This document shows positions 21,027 through 22,948 of a stretch of DNA of 22,948 nucleotides, in pieces. The stretch is from Pseudomonadota bacterium (GTDB lineage Bacteria; Pseudomonadota; Gammaproteobacteria; Burkholderiales; Thiobacillaceae): positions 1 to 22,948 of the forward strand of contig JAKBJA010000151.1 of assembly GCA_021836225.1 (NCBI GenBank), in the 5' to 3' direction. The translations under genes and the position numbers were made by a program. The notes below the pieces were generated by a model. It saw only the letters and a list, made by a program, of their open reading frames with translations, was not told the DNA's origin and searched no databases. The number at the start of each line of letters is the position of its first letter. The first letter of the stretch is position 1.

Positions 21027-22724
21027 TTACACCCGTCCGGTCAAATCGACCACTCGCGCCACTTCCGCCAGCGAGGTCATGCCATCGAGCACACGCTTGA
21101 CGCCGTCTTCAGCCAGCGGGTGGTAGCCATGCTCGAGTGCTGCGCGACGGATCTCGTGCAGCGGTGCGTGGTTGGCGACCAGTTCGTCCAGTTCGGGATC
21201 CATCCGCAACAGCTCGATCAGCGCCAGTCGCCCCCTGTAGCCTTTGTTGCTGCATGCAGGGCAGCCGATAGCGCGGTAAATCTGCGGCGACTGGGCGGGA
21301 TCGACGCCGAGTATGCGCGCCTCGTCTTCGTCCGGCGTGTGGGCCTCTTTGCAGTGCGGGCACAGTTTGCGCACCAGACGCTGGGCGACGACGCCGATGA
21401 TGTTGCCGGACAGGATGCCGGGCTGGATGCCGATGTCCATCAGGCGCGGAAACACGCCGAGCGCGGAGTTGGTGTGCAGGGTGGTGAACACCTGGTGGCC
21501 GGTCATCGCCGCGCGGAAGGCCATTTCGGCGGTGTCCTTGTCGCGGATTTCGCCGACCAGAATGATGTCGGGGTCCTGCCGCATGATCGAGCGGATGCCG
21601 TTGGCGAAGTCGAGCTTGAGCGTTTCGTTGACCGAGCTCTGGCGCATCAGCGTGACCGGATATTCGACCGGGTCTTCCAGCGTCATGATGTTGACGGTCT
21701 CGTTGTTCAGATGCGAGAGCATCGAGTACAGCGTGGTGGTCTTGCCCGAGCCGGTCGGGCCGGTGACGACCAGGATGCCTTCCGGGCGCGCCATCATCAG
21801 CTGCAGTTCGCGCAGGGCGTCGGTGGTGAAGCCCATCTGCTCCAGCGGCATGATCGATTTTTCGCGGTCGAGGATACGCAGTACCAGGTTTTCGCCGTGG
21901 ATGCCGGGCTGGCTGGAGACGCGAAAATCGATCGAGCGGCCGTTCAACGTCAGCGACATGCGGCCGTCCTGCGGCGCGCGCGTCTCGGCAATGTTCATTC
22001 CCGACAGCACTTTCAGCCGCACCAGGATGCCGGGCCAGTAGGTCTTGTGCAGGCTGCGGATCTGCTCCAGCACGCCGTCGATGCGGTAGCGGATGCGCAG
22101 GAACGCATGCTCGGGCTCGAAGTGGATGTCGGAGGATTCGCGCTTCACCGCGTCGGTGAGCAGCGCGCCGACCAGCCGCACCACCGGCTGGGTGTATTCC
22201 TCGGTGTCGGGGTTGAGGCTGGCGTAGTCGACCTCGCCGGTCTCGATCTCGCGCAGGATGCCGTCGAGCGAGAGATCGAAGCCGTAGAACTTGTCGATGC
22301 ATTCGAGCAGCTGCGCTTCGGCGGCCAGCAGGGTGTCGATCTCGAGCTGGCCCCCGAGCGCGGCTTTCAGCTGGTCGAGCGCGACCACATTGAACATGTC
22401 GGTGGTCGCCAGCGTCAGCACATTGCGCGCGGCGTCGTGCGCGATCGGCAGCAGGTGATGGCGGCGGGCGAAGTCCTCGGGCACCAGCTGCAGGGCCTCG
22501 GGGTCGGCCACCACCTGGGTGAGGTCGATGCCCTGGCTGCCGAGCGCGTTGGCGAGCTGGTCGCGCAGCACCGCTTCGGTCATGAAGCCGAGCGCCACCA
22601 GCTGGCGGCCGATCGGCAGGCCGGTGGCTTTCTGCTCCTTGAGGCCGATGCGCAACTGGTCGAGGGTGATGAGCCCTTGGGAGACCAGGGTTTCGCCCAT
22701 GCGGAGTTTCTTGCGTCTTTCCAT
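21027..22724 (-). CDS. mshE: MshE-type pilus extension ATPase with c-di-GMP-binding N-domain
   Basis: This 565-residue GspE/PilB-family ATPase has an N-terminal MshEN domain with two tandem copies of the RLGxxL...Q motif: RMGETLVSQGLITLDQLRIGLKEQ from R8 to Q31, then PIGRQLVALGFMTEAVLRDQL. In Vibrio MshE these bind c-di-GMP. The ATPase core shows Walker A GPTGSGKT (322-329), Walker B ILVGEIRD (388-395) and a four-cysteine zinc site (C455, C458, C488, C491). I use the ATG at 22722-22724. A TTG five codons upstream overlaps the previous stop by 4 bp (TTGA) and is possible, since many junctions here use 4-bp overlaps. Confidence 0.9.
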   Translation of the reverse strand: MERRKKLRMGETLVSQGLITLDQLRIGLKEQKATGLPIGRQLVALGFMTEAVLRDQLANALGSQGIDLTQVVADPEALQLVPEDFARRHHLLPIAHDAARNVLTLATTDMFNVVALDQLKAALGGQLEIDTLLAAEAQLLECIDKFYGFDLSLDGILREIETGEVDYASLNPDTEEYTQPVVRLVGALLTDAVKRESSDIHFEPEHAFLRIRYRIDGVLEQIRSLHKTYWPGILVRLKVLSGMNIAETRAPQDGRMSLTLNGRSIDFRVSSQPGIHGENLVLRILDREKSIMPLEQMGFTTDALRELQLMMARPEGILVVTGPTGSGKTTTLYSMLSHLNNETVNIMTLEDPVEYPVTLMRQSSVNETLKLDFANGIRSIMRQDPDIILVGEIRDKDTAEMAFRAAMTGHQVFTTLHTNSALGVFPRLMDIGIQPGILSGNIIGVVAQRLVRKLCPHCKEAHTPDEDEARILGVDPAQSPQIYRAIGCPACSNKGYRGRLALIELLRMDPELDELVANHAPLHEIRRAALEHGYHPLAEDGVKRVLDGMTSLAEVARVVDLTGRV

Positions 22725-22735
22725 GGCGGAGAAAC

Positions 22736-22948
22736 TCAACGAACCGACTTCAACTGCTGCACGCGCAGCCCGGCCTGGGCGCGGTCGAAACGGTGCGCAC
22801 CGCCGATGGCGAGGGCTTTTTCGTAATACGTCAGCGCCGCCGGATATTGGCGCAGCTGGTCGAGGCTGACCGCCAGATTGAAGGCGTAATCGGCGTTGTC
22901 CGGCGCGCCGCGCCAGGCTTCGAAGTAGGCGGCCTGGGCATCGTTCCA
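22736..22948 (-). CDS. TPR protein, MshN-like, C-terminal end
   Basis: This is the last 70 codons of a gene that enters from the right edge. The stretch AAYFEAWRGAPDNADYAFNLAVSLDQLRQYPAALTYYEKALAIG is a clear pair of TPR helices, followed by a short tail AGLRVQQLKSVR. A TPR protein directly before mshE is the place of MshN in MSHA operons. The N-terminal part is outside the window, so the family call depends on position. Confidence 0.75.
   Translation of the reverse strand, partial: WNDAQAAYFEAWRGAPDNADYAFNLAVSLDQLRQYPAALTYYEKALAIGGAHRFDRAQAGLRVQQLKSVR

Noticed and set aside
22725..22739. TTG start for mshE giving five extra residues
   Set aside because: The ATG at 22722-22724 is the better codon and the extra residues are not part of the MshEN domain; it is kept only as an alternative because of the 4-bp overlap.

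Overview
The window looks like a chromosomal segment of a GC-rich betaproteobacterium. The gene order kdsD-kdsC-lptC-lptA-lptB-rpoN-hpf-ptsN-hprK-rapZ is typical of that class. A Thiobacillus- or Sulfuricella-like member of the Nitrosomonadales is my best guess, but this is inference and no rRNA is present to test it. I see no tRNA, rRNA, CRISPR array, prophage or transposase. Almost everything is on the minus strand; the plus-strand genes are a cnoX tail, a cation antiporter and a membrane histidine kinase.

Region 1 (1-2415): the cnoX 3' end converges on a minus-strand group, LON-domain protein, PNPOx-like protein, small lipoprotein, DUF2905 protein and greB. The last four overlap by 4 bp (ATGA) or lie 3 bp apart. 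A 134-bp imperfect palindrome (1679-1812) separates the LON gene from the PNPOx-like gene.

Region 2 (1819-11638): one long co-directional run. kdsD and kdsC make the Kdo precursor. lptC, lptA and lptB serve LPS transport. rpoN and hpf encode sigma-54 and a ribosome hibernation factor. ptsN, hprK and rapZ are nitrogen-PTS and regulatory genes. The run ends with a NusG-domain-II protein, a Gx transporter, ubiX and the LON protein. Many junctions are ATGA or TGATG overlaps, so translational coupling is likely. The rpoN-hpf gap holds a promoter, a U-tailed hairpin and a possible competing fold. A sigma-54-like site sits directly before rpoN itself.

Region 3 (11686-13656): a CPA2 antiporter with an RCK domain, divergent from kdsD.

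Region 4 (13687-22948): an MSHA-like type IV pilus locus. Reading along the minus strand it contains the tail of a TPR (MshN-like) gene, mshE with a probable c-di-GMP-binding N-domain, mshG, a 242-bp element with 26-bp imperfect terminal inverted repeats, then MshI-, MshJ- and MshK-like genes and a prepilin. Beyond a plus-strand eight-TM histidine kinase lies a separate prepilin gene. This second prepilin has a very good sigma-54 promoter, a near-consensus IHF site and an upstream dyad, so it looks like an inducible major pilin. The kinase gene is divergent from it and lacks a partner response regulator here.

The most notable non-coding signals are the sigma-54 control region of the orphan pilin, the inverted-repeat element inside the pilus operon, the 134-bp palindrome and the hpf leader.
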